The position numbers and the translations under genes were made by a program. Of a stretch of 64,000 nucleotides of DNA, positions 1 to 13,195 are shown in pieces. The stretch spans positions 124,001-188,000 of the forward strand of contig OZ037772.1 of the NCBI GenBank assembly GCA_964035545.1, given 5' to 3'. Position 1 is the stretch's first letter; each line of letters starts with the position of its first letter. The notes under the pieces were generated by a model. It made no database searches and had not been told where the DNA came from. It saw only the letters and a list, made by a program, of their open reading frames with translations. This DNA comes from Bugula neritina. Lineage: Eukaryota; Bryozoa; Gymnolaemata; Cheilostomatida; Bugulidae.

Positions 1-3000
1 GTCTGTCCATTGTCTTACTCAAGGCCAGCTCTATTCTATAATTATCCACTATCTGTGTGCAGCTCTTCAAATATCCATATATTTCTAGCCTCAGGTTTGT
101 AGCTCTCTTTCTAATCTCTGCTATCTAATAAATAGTAACACAGCGTAACCACATCTGCACCTCACAACCTCTGCACTCGAAATGAAGGTGACAGATCACC
201 CACTGAGTGGACAATGACTCAGTCACGTGACACTCTATACACAGCAGAGAGCTAGTACATCACGTGACTAGTCTCCTCCTCCTGACACCTGTCAATCACT
301 CAGACAGCCAACCTCTCTGTGTGTGAGTGATTGACAGTTGCAGAAGGATGAGTGAGTCATCTGTACTGACAGGTTCCTCTGCACTGAGTAACGTGTGATG
401 AATGACTACTGCTACTTGTACACAGAATGATAATACTTCAATGGCCAGTTAATTCTAGTGACAAATGAAATTTATTTCTATTTACAACTCAAAGACCAAG
501 TGCAAATTCCAATTTCAGCCAACCAGAAATACATTAGAGGACATCACCATGTCAGCATACCTGAGCGTCAGCCACAGCGTTTACTCTGGCAACCATCTTC
601 TTCACTTCATCTTCTATTTTACTCAGTTCTTTCCAGGCATCCTTTGAGATGTCATTCAACTCTGCAACTTTCTCAGACAGAGTCTCTATTCCACCAGTCA
701 GACTTTCTCGTAACTCACAAGACAAATCACTCAAAGATGCCAAGTCATGGGATGCTACTGTCTCTTCTGTATACATAAAATCACACTATTCATAAAATCA
801 TTTTTAGATATGATATTGTACTTATCCTACACCTACTACCTGTACCTACAGGTTGGTGATGTATCACTATACACATACTATGTAATTACTAGACAGTTGG
901 TTGGACTAGAAATATTTCACAGGTTAGCTCATTAATCACTGCACTTGGAATAATATAATTGAAAAAATTAGAGCAGTGACTCCCAACCTTGGGGGATTCC
1001 CCTTGCAGGGAATTTGGGCTTTCCAGGGGTTTCATTTCTCAAAAATTCACACAGTTTACCAGCTCTTTGAGCTCTTGCCTTGTTTTCCAGGTTACATGTA
1101 TTATGTATAACTATAACTAAACTCAAGTTGTGGCAGACACTGGTCCATGTCAAACACAAAGTGCCTTTTCCTTTTCTACCCTAGCTGCTACCCCTCCTAT
1201 ACTATGAATAGAGGTTAAAAAGTTTCTTGAAAGTAAAAACCAACAGCAAGTTTTTGCAGTCAGTGGATCTCCATAAACTACTTATTGCATACCTAGTAGT
1301 TATATTTGCTGTACTAAAAACTCTGAACCTAAAATGAATGAGTATAATCATCAACTCACTGCTTTTAATAGCAGCATCAATGCTTTCAAAGCTGAACTGA
1401 AGTTGCGGCAGACACTGGCCGATGTCAAATACAAAGTGCTTTTTTCTACACTCAATGAATTATTAGGAAAACAACCTGTCCCAGATTTTCTTTATAAATG
1501 AAATTACAATTTTATCAAAGAGGCGGAAACTTATAAGAAAACATTTATAAAAAGGGGATGGTATAAAAAAGGTGGGACACCACTGAGTTAAAGCTATGCC
1601 TATACCATCTTATCAAGGAAACAAACACTTGAAGGATGAAGTATACTAAATATTCAACATAACAGTGAGAATATAAACTCCTGCACTATCCACTTCTGTC
1701 TCACACAAACCTTAATGCTGACAAACTGACTTCCTCTTTTACTGTTACATAACTCACTTTAATAATAAAATAATAAATAACAGGTTCTTGTAACATTTCT
1801 CAGCTTCTTTCTACAGAAATAGAAACAGCAAGTAAATACCTGTCTTATCCTTACAGCCAGTCCTCATATCACATCTCAAACAGAATATCTGGTGACACTT
1901 GGAACACACTTCTGTCAGCTGTTCCTGTTTATGATGTTCACATTCAGTTATAGTATATCTTTGGGGAGAAGCTCTGTAGACCTCAATGTCAATAAACTGA
2001 TGTCTATCTCCCATCAGCTCTCTGTGAGTCTGTATAATAAAGGTCAACAGTTTAGTTGGTTGTATTTTCACCAACAAGGCTGTCATAGTTGACTCACTGC
2101 ACTGTGAAACTGTGTGTTTAGTATAAAAAGTCACACAGACTCAACATTTCTTTTCAATAATATTCTACATACAAACCAGAACAGGTTTAGTAACCAATCT
2201 TGAGAAATTATATAAAAAAGACTCACTTCTTGATGCTGCTGACACAATTTCTTTTGACTCTCAAGACAGAACACAGCAGCTTCTGTTCCACCTTTACACA
2301 CATCGCAGGGAATGGGTGCAGGTTTGGGTGGAGACTTGTATTCTAAGGGGTCTCCATGCTGAGCTACTGGTAGTGTTGTGGGATCCGTGATGTCATAGTG
2401 ATCTTTCCTACAATATATAGCAATCAGTATGTTGCCTGTGTTAGCTGTGTTTAGTATATCTCAAGTAATGAAATACTCCATCCACACACACAGCTATGTC
2501 CTTGACAAATACTCATATAAATACTCACCACTCATCAACACAGGTTCATTATATTATAGACCAGAGGCTATCACATAAACACACTTGACTATATTATGTA
2601 CTTAATATGCTGGAAAATAGTCACTCATGACAAAGAACTGCTACTCAACAAATAGACTCAACTGTAACTTGTAGAGTAAAATGACAAGATAAATTACTAG
2701 TTAACTACTGAGTGGAGGCCATATTGTCAATAATTATTCACTATTGTTGCAAGTTTGTGCAATGCAACTAATTACTGAGGGGTGAATTCTGAAGAGTCAA
2801 TACTACAACATACTACAACTATTCCCTGCCACTCTAACTGCTAGGAGTGGCGCGAAACTGTCATTTCATCATCCTTGGCAATGTGTCAAGAGCTAGTGCA
2901 CTGTGAGTTCGTGTCACGTGTGAGTTGTCTATCTCGTGCAGCTAGCGTAAGAAGAGTGAGTCGTAGGATAAGTTGTAGTTAGTAATCCATTACTAGTAGG

Positions 3001-4560
3001 ATGATATATGCATGTATATATATTATAGTTATGTTATATTGTACAACTCACCACCAAATACAATTGTGATGGCCATCTAATAGTCAATCAAAATTTCAGC
3101 ACTGGATTTAACTAAATAGGTCACAGAATCACTGATTCCTGTCTAAGGGACTGACTACTAATTGTCATAAGACTTGCTCTTTAGTCAAATAGTTTCCCAG
3201 TGACTGCTTGGCCTTAATTTCAATGGCTATTATGCTTTGGCAGACCGGATGTTCGCCGAATTTTGAACAGCTAGTGGTAATAGTAGCAGCTGCTAGACTC
3301 CAGAGCTATGAGTCTATCGCATTAGAACTAAAGCTATTGAGCAAACTGCCATTATAAAAGTACCTCTCTCAACATTATATTAAAATAATATAATTCTACT
3401 CCTTACAGATTACACATAACCATGGACAATAACCAGACACTCCACTCTCACTACACAATCACTACATACTAGTAAACTGTACTTTGTGCCACAGCAACTC
3501 TGTTGTCATGACAACATCATACATGTTTCTAATCACAGGAAAGAAGATAGTAAACACAAGTCAATTCAACACAGTGGTTCCCAACCTGGGAGAATCCCCC
3601 TATAAGAGGGAATTTGGGCTTTTTAGGGGGAGCCTGGATTTCGATTTTGAAAATTTCAAGCAGTTTGTTAAAGACTTTTGAGCTCTTGCAAGTTACATGT
3701 ACATGTATATCTATAAGCATTCATCTTAGCTCATCTATTTAACCAGTTCTGCCATCTCAGTCTACTTCTACATGAATGTGTTTTAATTACAATATTGGGG
3801 TTGGGGTTTAAGGGTTGGGGTGGGAGGTTGGAAAGCAAGCTGATACAATGTCATCAGCTGCAGCCATAATATTAATAATTGAACTGCTCTGTGTTTTATA
3901 CATGCATAATATAATTATCAGAAATAACTATATTATATTCAAATGTAATAGGAAAAATATTGCATAGTAATCTATATTATCATTATGTCAGTCATAAATT
4001 TTTTCGTTTTTTAAAGGGGGGATAATTAATAGTAAACATGTATGAAAGTGGGGATGATATGAAAAAGGTTGGTCTAACAAGTCTTGTACTGTATGAGAAC
4101 AAAATAATATAATGAGGAGACAACCCCAATCCCATGACATCCAACAGCACCACAATTCAACAAGAGAGGACAGCTGATGGTGCAATCTACATAACAGTTA
4201 CTTTCTCTACCTAATGAGAAGATATCCACACACTCCACAAGTTAGTAACCAGAGTTCACATAGAATATACAGTATTGTTTGCTTTTCATAGACACAGATC
4301 AGACAACTCATAGATGATAGTGAGATAATCATATGCAAGCCTATGACATGATATATTGTGTTATGTACTGTAACTCACCTACAATAAGCACATCTAATAT
4401 GATCCTTCCTACCACCGATGTCAGTCTTCAAACATCTCATGCAGTACACATGTAGACAGGGCAGAGTTCTGGGATCTTCAAGTTTGTTGAAGTACTGCGA
4501 GCAGTACCCACAGCGATACGAATTGTTTAGTCTTCTTTTCACAACTCTGGATTCTGCCAT
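1..4560 (-). CDS. RING/B-box/coiled-coil protein, copy A (3' part outside window)
   Basis: Minus-strand exons read from the sequence: 4379-4560 (ATG at 4560), 2227-2407, 1840-2029, 561-766 and 1-124 (cut by the window edge). All splice sites are GT/AG and the phases join without a break. Exon 1 encodes a C3HC4 RING (CGYC, CLH, CMRC, CAYC). Exon 2 holds a first B-box (CDVC to HQE) and exon 3 a second (CEHH, CSKC, CLRC). Exon 4 is charged, helical and coiled-coil-like. This is TRIM-type architecture, a family that mostly acts as E3 ubiquitin ligases; the substrate cannot be read. Exon lengths 182, 181, 190 and 206 equal those of the complete copy at 41.3-49.5 kb. No lesion is seen in the visible part. 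The C-terminal propeller would lie left of the window. Confidence 0.85.
289..337. repeat. Imperfect intronic hairpin, copy A
   Basis: Inverted repeat in the intron between exons 4 and 5 of the RING/B-box gene. The arms start CTGTCAATCACTC and end GAGTGATTGACAG. Relative to copy B it has one substitution in the left arm and a 2-base TG insertion in the right arm, so the stem is broken near the loop. Confidence 0.75.
977..1592 (+). mobile_element. hAT-like transposon remnant, copy A
   Basis: The left end reads AGTGACTCCCAACCTTGG and the right end GGTGGGACACCACTG, a decayed terminal inverted repeat of the hAT type (CAGTGGTTCCCAACC). An internal coding remnant at 1333-1500 reads MNEYNHQL...INAFKAEL...LNELLG, matching the motif seen in ZBED/GTF2IRD2-class hAT transposases. 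It lies in the intron between exons 3 and 4 of the RING/B-box gene and predates the block duplication, because copy B has it at the same place. Confidence 0.65.
3568..4080 (+). mobile_element. hAT-like MITE in RING/B-box intron 1, copy A
   Basis: Starts CAGTGGTTCCCAACCTGGG, a good hAT-type terminus, and carries the same GGGAATTTGGGCTTTTTAGG segment as the other hAT remnants. The right end (about 4030-4080, ATGATATGAAAAAGGTTGG) is eroded. No coding potential remains. Confidence 0.6.
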
Positions 4561-6699
4561 TTTGGTTATATAATAAGGTAATCCTGTAAAAGATACACAT
4601 ACTCTTAGCATAATATTTTACACTACATCTGTGAAGGTTTCCCAACCAAAGACTGGCCTATTAAGTTCTAAGTCATAACCAGACCATCAATATGAAGAGG
4701 AGAAGTGAAACATGAATACCAGTGAGTTATGTATTAATTTCATGAACAAACAGCAGAATTGGGCTCAGCTGCTTATGTAAGCTGGAGACTTCATGAACTC
4801 CCAATAATAATGTGTTTCTAACTGAGTATTTTGACACACTACTGGGACAGAGTCTACACCTGAGCATAGGATAGACTTTGTTTCTTCCCAGGGTGTACTT
4901 TGAACTATTACATAGCAAGGAGTGTATAGCATGAGTGAGAAACTAACCAGGGGGAACATAGCAGTGTGAGAAAACATAGTTCTATGAAATATTTTGTGCT
5001 GGGTGTTGGAAATTCTTTGTTTCCTTGATAATCTACATGACAAAACTCATTTTAACATTTCTGCAGTGTTAGTGATGCATGATTTAATATGTTACTTAGA
5101 GTCACCCTTCCATCTGTCAGGAAACATGCCATCAATTGCTAGTTAGCTATTCTAATCATCTAATAGAAACTATGGTGGTGTGAAACAAACTAATTTAACA
5201 TGTTTGTGCTTCTGTTAGGTCAGGTGTAGTTGTTTCATGAGTTGGCAGCTTCTACACTCATCTCTAGCCAATTATTTATTCTACACTCTTACCTAGCAAA
5301 TGATTTATTAACACTAACCTCATATTTTATGTCTACAACATCATAGAAATGCGGCTAACCTTATATTCTCAGTAATCTATAGAATAGTCAATTCCAATTA
5401 TGTAACTTTAATTTTAATACCTATCATGTAACTATGTTAGTTTTTTAAATGATATAAATTTAGAGGTAAAGATAGCAGCAACTAGTGTTGTTACATAAAT
5501 TAGAGCAGTGCAGTACATGTTAGTTGTATAATCAAAGCTGAGTAAAATAATATAAGCCAACTAAATATGCTATTCACAATGAATACAGAAGGGCAGTGCA
5601 TTGGAATGTGCAGGGTATGACAATGTCTCACATGCAGTGATCACTATGCACTGTCATTAATAACTGACTATTGCCAGTGGTAAGATATTCATATTCTGAT
5701 ATTCAAATCGAGTAAGCGTAACATTAATTTAAAAACTTGCAATTATAATTATAATTATTATTATAATTATAATGATGATAATGCTATTCAGTGTTACAAT
5801 CATAAATTCACAAAGTAAAGATAAGTGACTCACTGGTTATAAATAATAATATTAATAAACCTACTATAAGTATAACTTGTTAAGATAATCATTTTAAATA
5901 AACTTAATGATGATGGTAGCGAGCGTGGTATTAAAACCGATTGCAACACTGAATCTAATTCTAATAGTTTTAGTAATGTAGTAAATGTAATACTTATACT
6001 GATTGCCGACTATTGATAAACTAAGTCTATAAATGTTATACTAACCCCGAGTTATCAGTGTGTAGTCCTCTTCAGTCAACGTGTGAATGACTGTGTTCAA
6101 TGACGTTATAATGTTACAACGGAAGGGGCGTGTATTTGTTGAGTCACGTGACATACAATAACCAGTTACGCTTGGCTTAGGGAACTGCATAGACATTTGG
6201 TATATGAATATAATATCATTATCATTATTTACATCATGATATTATTATATTCATATAACAACTGTCATCGCTTTTGCTTAATTTCAGCACTGAATGCTGA
6301 TTGCAGATTGTGTTCTGAATTGTGAAATATAGTTTCTCTATTTTCCAGTTATGTAACAATACTTTGTTACAAGAGATTTATTCAAGTATAATATTCTGCA
6401 TGTTTCTAGATATGTAGTTATTATTGTATATTTAGTTATACTTCTTGTAGATATTCAAATAACTACCAGAGAGGCCTTATTCCTGTTCTGTTACTTGACA
6501 TGTGTTAACAATAATTGTCTTTGTATTGTATTAAAACTATTGTATATATCTAAAGAGAGCTCATAAAGACTGGGGAAGCTTCAGAGAACCTTTAAAACAA
6601 ACTGAACTACACAGAGAGCAGCTCTGATTGAGACAACCAAGTTAATTGGTGTTGAGTGACTCTCTTTCTGATATACCAACTCTTTAGAGAATTATTTAT
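4561..6699. other. Intergenic DNA upstream of RING/B-box copy A
   Basis: To about 5340 it matches copy B (49492-50400, with an extra 230 bp in B). Beyond that it is unique to copy A, AT-rich, with AATTATAATTATAATT runs at about 5735-5775. The promoter of the RING/B-box gene should be at its left edge; no core element is obvious. Confidence 0.4.
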
Positions 6700-7090
6700 A
6701 TTCTAATACTAGAAAGTTAGAGTTTCTATAACAAAGTATCTAACTGCTGGGTCAACTATTCCATACTTATTAGTCAGCCTAGCCTCAGCTGTGCCAGTGT
6801 TCCTACAGCATGTGGTGTATAGTGTAGTTGTATGTGTGGGCTGTGGGGTGACCCACCCTAACTCTAGTAGAGATAGTCAAGTCATGTGATATAACTTCAG
6901 GCTACATTATATCACATGAGAATGTTTATCTCAAGTATTATATTTATATTAAACACTCCTTAGGGATAAGAAATGTCAAGTTACTAATGATATTTGTATA
7001 GTACTTGAAGTAACAAACTTTATAGATAACAATTTTTCAATTAGAGTGCCATAGTGTTCCTACAGCATGTGATGTAGTGTAGTTGATTTT
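6700..7090. repeat. Dispersed direct repeat R, copy 1
   Basis: Shares AAAGTTAGAGT...TATCTAACTGCTGG, GACCCACCCTAACTCTAGTA and TATCACATGAGAATGTTTAT with two further copies at 8110-8535 and 9200-9810. Spacing is 1.1-1.4 kb. The family is unidentified and no coding potential is visible. It is absent from copy B of the block. Confidence 0.7.
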
Positions 7091-7094
7091 AGGT

Positions 7095-7245
7095 AATAAT
7101 GGCAGAGGGAAAATGGCACAGGTAATAATGGCACAAGTAATAATGGCACAGGTAAAATGGCACAGGTATAAAATGGCACAAATAAAATGGCACGCAGGTA
7201 GAATGGCACGCAGGTAATAATGGTTCTGGTATCAAGGGCACAAAT
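7095..7245. repeat. Tandem repeat built on AATGGCAC
   Basis: About ten imperfect units of 14-17 bp containing GGTAATAATGGCACA or GGTAAAATGGCAC. It sits between direct repeat R copy 1 and a TIR element. Confidence 0.75.
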
Positions 7246-7325
7246 GGAAAAAGCCTAGCAGGAAAAAATGGCTTACTGGTGTTTATAAGTTTTCTTAAAC
7301 TCCAAACTCAAACCCTCAACTCTAA

Positions 7326-7963
7326 CCCCTTATTCACACTTACCGTACGGTAAAAATAAAATTGCCCTGCTGTTACGTTTGGTCGACACGCGTCACACAC
7401 TGAGAAAAGTACAACGCATGACGTTGAGCTATGACCAATCATAATAAGGCTAATTCTTGTCTGCGGTTACTTGTACTCCTTTGAATATTATTCACAAATT
7501 ATTGCAACATTATTTTCAAAAAATGTGATAATAATGTTCTTGACTAGATAAACGCATAATTTAAAAAAAGAAACCTCTCCTTTAAATATATGTGTCTATT
7601 ATATATATAATTGTGCAAACTAATTTGAATAATAAAAATATTTAAGCTGTCCAATTAATTTTTACATTGTTGGTTTGCATACTTTAGTAATTAGTGAAAT
7701 CTACATTTTTAAGCTGAATTTAATTCAAGCAAGGGGAAAAAGATATTTTAATCCTTTGAAACTTTTGAATTTATTAAATTAAATCAACAATAAGCGATTA
7801 AAACAAACCAGCGGAAAGGACTTTTTAAATTTTATAGTACCATATCAACTCTGCCTGGTGTGATTTTTTGAGCCAAGCAGTGCTTGATTAACGCTGCAAC
7901 TTATACCAGGAATGGCTGAAATTTGCTGTTATGGCGTACAATACGTTAAGCGTAATTAGGAGG
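7326..7963. mobile_element. TIR MITE with CTTACCGTA ends
   Basis: The left end CCTTATTCACACTTACCGTA and the right end TACGTTAAGCGTAATTAGGA are related as inverted repeats. The interior is AT-rich and non-coding. A relative sits in a valyl-tRNA synthetase intron, where the right end reads ACGGTAAGCGTGAATAGGG (28397-28417) and the subterminal ATTTGCTGTTA and GCAGTGCTTGAT motifs recur. Superfamily not assigned. Confidence 0.55.
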
Positions 7964-8109
7964 GTAAACCACAAACTCAAAACCCAAACCCCAAACTAAG
8001 AACCTCATTCTCAAACCTTAACTCCTTCCTAACTACTTAACCTGCCTCAAACCTTAATATTGAAAATGTGCTATATAGTTTTACCTATTTTGCCAATTGT
8101 ACCATTATC

Positions 8110-8535
8110 ACCTGACACCAGTGTAGATATGTGTGGGCTGTCAGGTGACCCACCCTAACTCTAGTAGAGATAGTCAAGTCATATGATGTAACTTCAGGTT
8201 ACATTATATCACATGAGAATGTTTATCTCAAGTATTATATTTATGTTAAACACCCCTTAATGATAACAAATGTCAAGCTAATAATAATATTTGTATAGTA
8301 CTTTAAGTAACAAACTTTAGATAACAGTTTTTCAGTTAGAGCTCTTCTGCAGATAAAAAATTTCCATCACGAAGAACTGGACTGTAAATTTCATTGTAAA
8401 TATTCCATTGCAGTCACATATAAACCTAGTATTGTATAGTTATAATAGTTTTATTAACATGTTTTAAAATGCAAGCAACTAACTTTCAACAAAAATAATT
8501 TAAGACTTCAAGTGAACTGATAAACTATGTTATTA
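8110..8535. repeat. Dispersed direct repeat R, copy 2
   Basis: Second copy of the family seen at 6700-7090. It lacks the left CTAACTGCTGG part but extends further right, sharing GAAGAACTGGACTGTAAAT and AAACCTAGTATTGTATAG with copy 3. Confidence 0.7.
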
Positions 8536-8764
8536 TACATCTGATCAGCCATCATTCTTCTCATTCTGTCATTTAGTGAACTGTCTGAGAAGTAGCAGTG
8601 GTCATGTGACCATCTTGCAGGTGGTTACAATTACTATACTATACTAATGGAGTATAGTATATTATTATGTACAATATTTGAATTGTGTTAAGTGTAAAGT
8701 AACACTATAGAGTGACCATTAAATTTTAGGTCACTGGCATACTAATATACCAACTATTTACAGC

Positions 8765-9192
8765 AGGGCTTTTCAACAGGCGGCCCAGGCCGGATGTGGC
8801 CCCCAGCCTACATTTATGTGGCTCCCAGCCTACATTTATGTGGCTCCCAGCCCACATTTATGTGGCTCCCAGCCTACATTTAAGTGGCCCCCAGCCTACA
8901 TTTATATGTGGCCCTCAAAGGCAAAAAACTAAAACAATATTTCACATGTATACTTGGATTAGAGTGAGAAGCTATCTTTCTAATGTCTTACTTATACACA
9001 TGCTATAAAACAGTAACTATTGGAACTTTATTGTGTAGTGATTTATAGGAATTTGGAATAAAGTAAATTTAAACATACTGATGCTGTGGCCATCAGAGCA
9101 AGCCAACGTGTCCAATGTGGCCTTCGTCATGAAGTATTAATTGCTTTCATGCAGTGGCCCTCGCTCTGAAAAGGTTGGACACTCTTGCTTTT
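8765..9192. mobile_element. hAT-like MITE with internal 22-bp minisatellite
   Basis: Ends read CAGGGCTTTTCAACAGGC on the left and AAAAGGTTGGACACTCTTG on the right, compatible with short hAT-type inverted termini. Between 8805 and 8910 a unit of about 22 bp containing CCCAGCCTACATTTATGTGG repeats four to five times and creates a spurious open frame. Found only in copy A. Confidence 0.5.
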
Positions 9193-9199
9193 ATTTCTA

Positions 9200-9810
9200 C
9201 TACTAGAAAGTTAGAGTCTCTATACCAAAGTATCTAACTGCTGGTTCAACTACTCCATACTTATTATTCAGCCTAGCCTCAGCTGTGCCAGTGTTCCTAC
9301 AGTATGTGTTGTAGTGTATGGATATGTGTGGGCTGTCAGGTGACCCACCCTAACTATAGAAGAGATAGTCAAGTCATATGATATAACTTTAGGTTGCATT
9401 ATATCACATGAGAATGTTTATCTCAAGTATTATATTTATATTAAACACTCCTTAATGATAAGAAATGTCAAGCTAATAATAATATTTGTATAGTACTTGA
9501 AGTAACAAACTTTAGATAACAGTTTTTCAACTAGAGCTCTTCTGCAGATAAAAATTTTCCATCACGAAGAACTGGACTGTAAATTCTTCCAACAAACTCA
9601 CCAAGAGCAAAATCTACCGTAACTATTATTGACACTGTCTATGATTTAATGTGTACTCCGCATAATCCCACAGTCGTATGTAAACCTAGTATTGTATAGG
9701 TACACCCAAATTAGTCTTATAGGAACAATTTATAAAATAGCCTACATGCAAGTAACTTTTAATCAATAAAATTAAGGATAAGTAAATTGATAACATAAGC
9801 TATGTAATAT
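9200..9810. repeat. Dispersed direct repeat R, copy 3
   Basis: The longest copy, carrying both the left part (CTAACTGCTGG) and the right part (AAACCTAGTATTGTATAG). The element is therefore at least 600 bp, of which the other two copies are truncations or diverged forms. Confidence 0.7.
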
Positions 9811-10565
9811 TATTGGTACGTGTCTTACCAATTCTTTTCCTGTTGTAGAGAAGGGTCAATTGTTCCCCTACACAAGCATTTGTGGATGTCATCAGTATCA
9901 GTATAAGATTACTTTATCAACAGGGAGACCTGTCAAATACAGTAGCACCTGGAGACAACAAGAGAAGATAATTTCCTTGTTATTAAAACTGTGATAAGCA
10001 GTTATAAACCAGGCAGCAGCAAACAAGTACTTAATGATGAACTAATCAGTTTACAACCAATAACTAACAGTGTAAATTATTGTCAACCTTAGACTAATAA
10101 TAAAAGTGATGAACAATTGTTTTATTATGTAAAACACATCCAATCAGAGGTGTGTATCAATTCAACAATGTCATCATTATAAGCTGTACAAATTCTGCAT
10201 GTTCAAGTGTAAAATACTTGCTTTTAAGAAGCTGTGCTATTTTTATAGGACACATTATTTTGTTTCATATTTTAAATTCTTGAGTTTAAAGTTCATTTTT
10301 AAAATGTTAAATTAATTAAATATGCATGTCTGCATGTAAGAATATAGACTAGTAGAGTTTCACCACAGCCCAGCTGTTGCTACATAATATACTTTATATT
10401 ATATTATTTGACTGACATGGTGGTGAATGAGTTGGTTTTTTTGCAGTTCACTAACTGTGAGTCACTAAAGTTGGCACAGGATTATGATTGGCTGTACTTT
10501 ACAGGAACACGCAGTTCATACTTGCATCTGATTGGATTAATAAATCATACTCCAGTCTATGTATA

Positions 10566-11378
10566 ACATTAAACACTGTATAACATAGTATACTGTATGA
10601 CATAATATACTGTATGACATAGTATACTGTATGACATAATATACTGTATGACATAGTATACTGTATGACATATTATACTGTATAACATAGTATACTGTAT
10701 AACATAGTATACTGTATAACATAATATACTGTATAACATAATATACTGTGTGACATAATATAACATAGTATACTGTATAACATAGTATACTGTATAACAT
10801 AATATACTGTATAACATAATATACTGTGTGACATAATATAACATTATACACTGTATAACATAGTATACTGTATGACATAGTATACTGTATGACATAGTAT
10901 ACTGTATAACATAGTATACTGTATAACATACTATACTGTATAACATAATATACTGTGTGACATAATATAACATAGTATACTGTATAACATAGTATACTGT
11001 ATAACATAATATACTGTATAACATAATATACTGTATAACATAATATACTGTATAACATAGTATACTGTAAGAAATAATATACTGTATGACATAGTATACT
11101 GTATAACATAGTATACTGTATAACATAATATACTGTATAACATAAGATACTGTATACCATAATATACTGTATAACATAATATACTGTATAACATGATATA
11201 CTGTATCACATAATATATTGTATAACATAGTATACTGTATGACATAATATACTGTATAACATAGTATACTGTATAACATAATATAATGTATAACATAATA
11301 TACTGTATAACATAATATACTGTATAACATAGTATACTGTATAACATACTATACTGTATAGCATATAGCATACTGTAT
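10566..11378. repeat. 17-bp satellite, copy A
   Basis: About 48 units of TATACTGTATAACATAR with scattered variants (ATGACAT, GTGTGACAT). Because 17 is not a multiple of 3, the minus strand reads as a 17-residue periodic peptide in all three frames and yields spurious ORFs up to 253 codons. The array also exists in copy B at 53347-54602. Confidence 0.95.
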
Positions 11379-11643
11379 AACGTTTCACCAACATGATATG
11401 CTTTATAATGTATATCACTACATGTCTACATGTTGTATGTGTAATTTAACTTTTATATTCAACTGACATGCTGGTTTGAGAAATAAATTTACAGTAAAAC
11501 TTATTAAATTACTTCAAATAAACAGGTGTTAGTATAAATAGAATGATTATCCTGAAAGAGTAATAATAATATACTATATGTATTATTGTAGTATATTCAA
11601 ATTATTGACATTGGAGTTCATGATGACTGAGTTCCTCTCTGGG

Positions 11644-11648
<5 letters not shown>

Positions 11649-11719
<71 letters not shown>

Positions 11720-11747
11720 CTCAATCTCAATATATATATATATATAT
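11649..11747. repeat. (TA)n microsatellite
   Basis: About 60 bp of uninterrupted TA dinucleotides, then further short TA runs, directly beside the Penelope remnant of copy A. It is absent at the same point in copy B, so it expanded after duplication. Confidence 0.95.
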
Positions 11748-11900
11748 TGTTGAGTTGTGTGCTGTTGGTTTTATCTGCATGTAGGAAAGAGGCTTTATGG
11801 TTGTTGAGTCTGGCTTTGAAGGTAGTTGAACAGAGTCCTATGTATGATTGGCTGGAGTTACTGTCATGTCTTGTCACAGTTGCTTGGTATATTAAGTCTT
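11748..11900 (-). pseudogene. GIY-YIG endonuclease remnant (Penelope-type), copy A
   Basis: The minus strand matches the better preserved remnant at 54896-55096 (STTFKARLN region) and is cut by the TA microsatellite, so the conserved C-terminal part is lost. Confidence 0.45.
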
Positions 11901-12944
11901 TGCAAACCTTATTATATATTAATAACTTAATGCCATTTGCTTATATACTTCATAGCAGCCAAAGTAAAATTTAAAATATTGATATGGTCAACACAGTTGG
12001 AACTAAGTGACTAAAACATATGTTACACTCCATTTTAAACTAACAATGTCTAATTTCAGGATGAATAGGTTAAATAATCAAATCTGAAAACTGCAGCTTA
12101 TCAGAAATCTGTGACCAATTTTATTACTATAATAATTTTGATGATGAAATTTACAAGCTGACAAATAAGTTGTGTAGTGCTGTATGGTAAAATATATTTT
12201 GCAATATCAGAGAAATGATTGGATTAAATGAATTTAAAAATGTACCACCAACAGAATTACTAAATTAACAACAGTTTCTAAATATATAAAGTCATAGGGA
12301 GGGGCTTTACACCCTCCCTACCTCATTCTAGAATCACTACTCACAATCTCAGGTTATGGTGGAATAATTAAAAAACAGCATAAACCATATAGCTAAACTT
12401 CTTCAAATTTATATGTACAAAAATCACCATCACTGCCTCAGAAGTCTGGGATAAATTTATTTAGAGTAATCAAATATTTCATTTAAAAATTAGGTTATAT
12501 AAGAATCAGACTGCTGGTCTCAGCCAACCAAACATTGATTGCATTCTCTGATTGGCCACTAATTCTCTAATCAGGGACAGTTTTAATAAATCAGACAAAT
12601 AACACTGTTGTTAGATATGAGTCTATGAAAAGCAGACTTCTCCAAGCTGAACCCCAAACTCTTTGTGGGTGGTCCCGATGTCACCAGGAGCAATGTCAAT
12701 AATAGGCAAGTGGGTGGCGGTCTTGGTGTCAATCTCAATCACTGTCTGAGCTTCTGATAGTATTTGGAATACTACAAAATAGCAGAGGGCAAACTCAAAA
12801 CTCTAAACTTGCACAGAAATCAAAGTGCTTTTGGGTTGAACTCATTAGTAGTTGTTAAAAAGCCTCAAAGGCAAGCTATATTGTATATCAATACAAAAAG
12901 ATAGAAAAAAAGATGCAACTATCGCAATCATGTTCATATGCAGG

Positions 12945-13195
12945 TAGAATTTACACTATATAGGTCAGGTTTACATTATATAGGTCAGATTTACACTGTA
13001 TAGGTCAGATTTACACCATATAGGTCAGGTTTACATTATATAGGTCAGATTTACACTGTATAGGTCAGATTTACACCATATAGGTCAGATTTACATTATA
13101 TAGGTCAGATTTACAGTATATAGGTCAGATTTACAGTATATAGGTCTGATTTACAGTATATAGGTCTGATTTACGCTATATAGGTCAGATTTACA
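12945..13195. repeat. 20-bp minisatellite in collagen intron, copy A
   Basis: About 12 units of ATAGGTCAGATTTACACTAT, abutting the splice donor of the penultimate collagen exon. The counterpart is at 56150-56395. Confidence 0.9.

Noticed and set aside
8796-9008. 70-codon plus-strand ORF
   Set aside because: Its repetitive start comes from the 22-bp repeat within a hAT-like MITE; no family resemblance.
10537-11418. Several long minus-strand ORFs (up to 253 codons)
   Set aside because: They are read-through of the 17-bp TATACTGTATAACATAR array; the peptide simply repeats every 17 residues in all frames, with no splice or start context.
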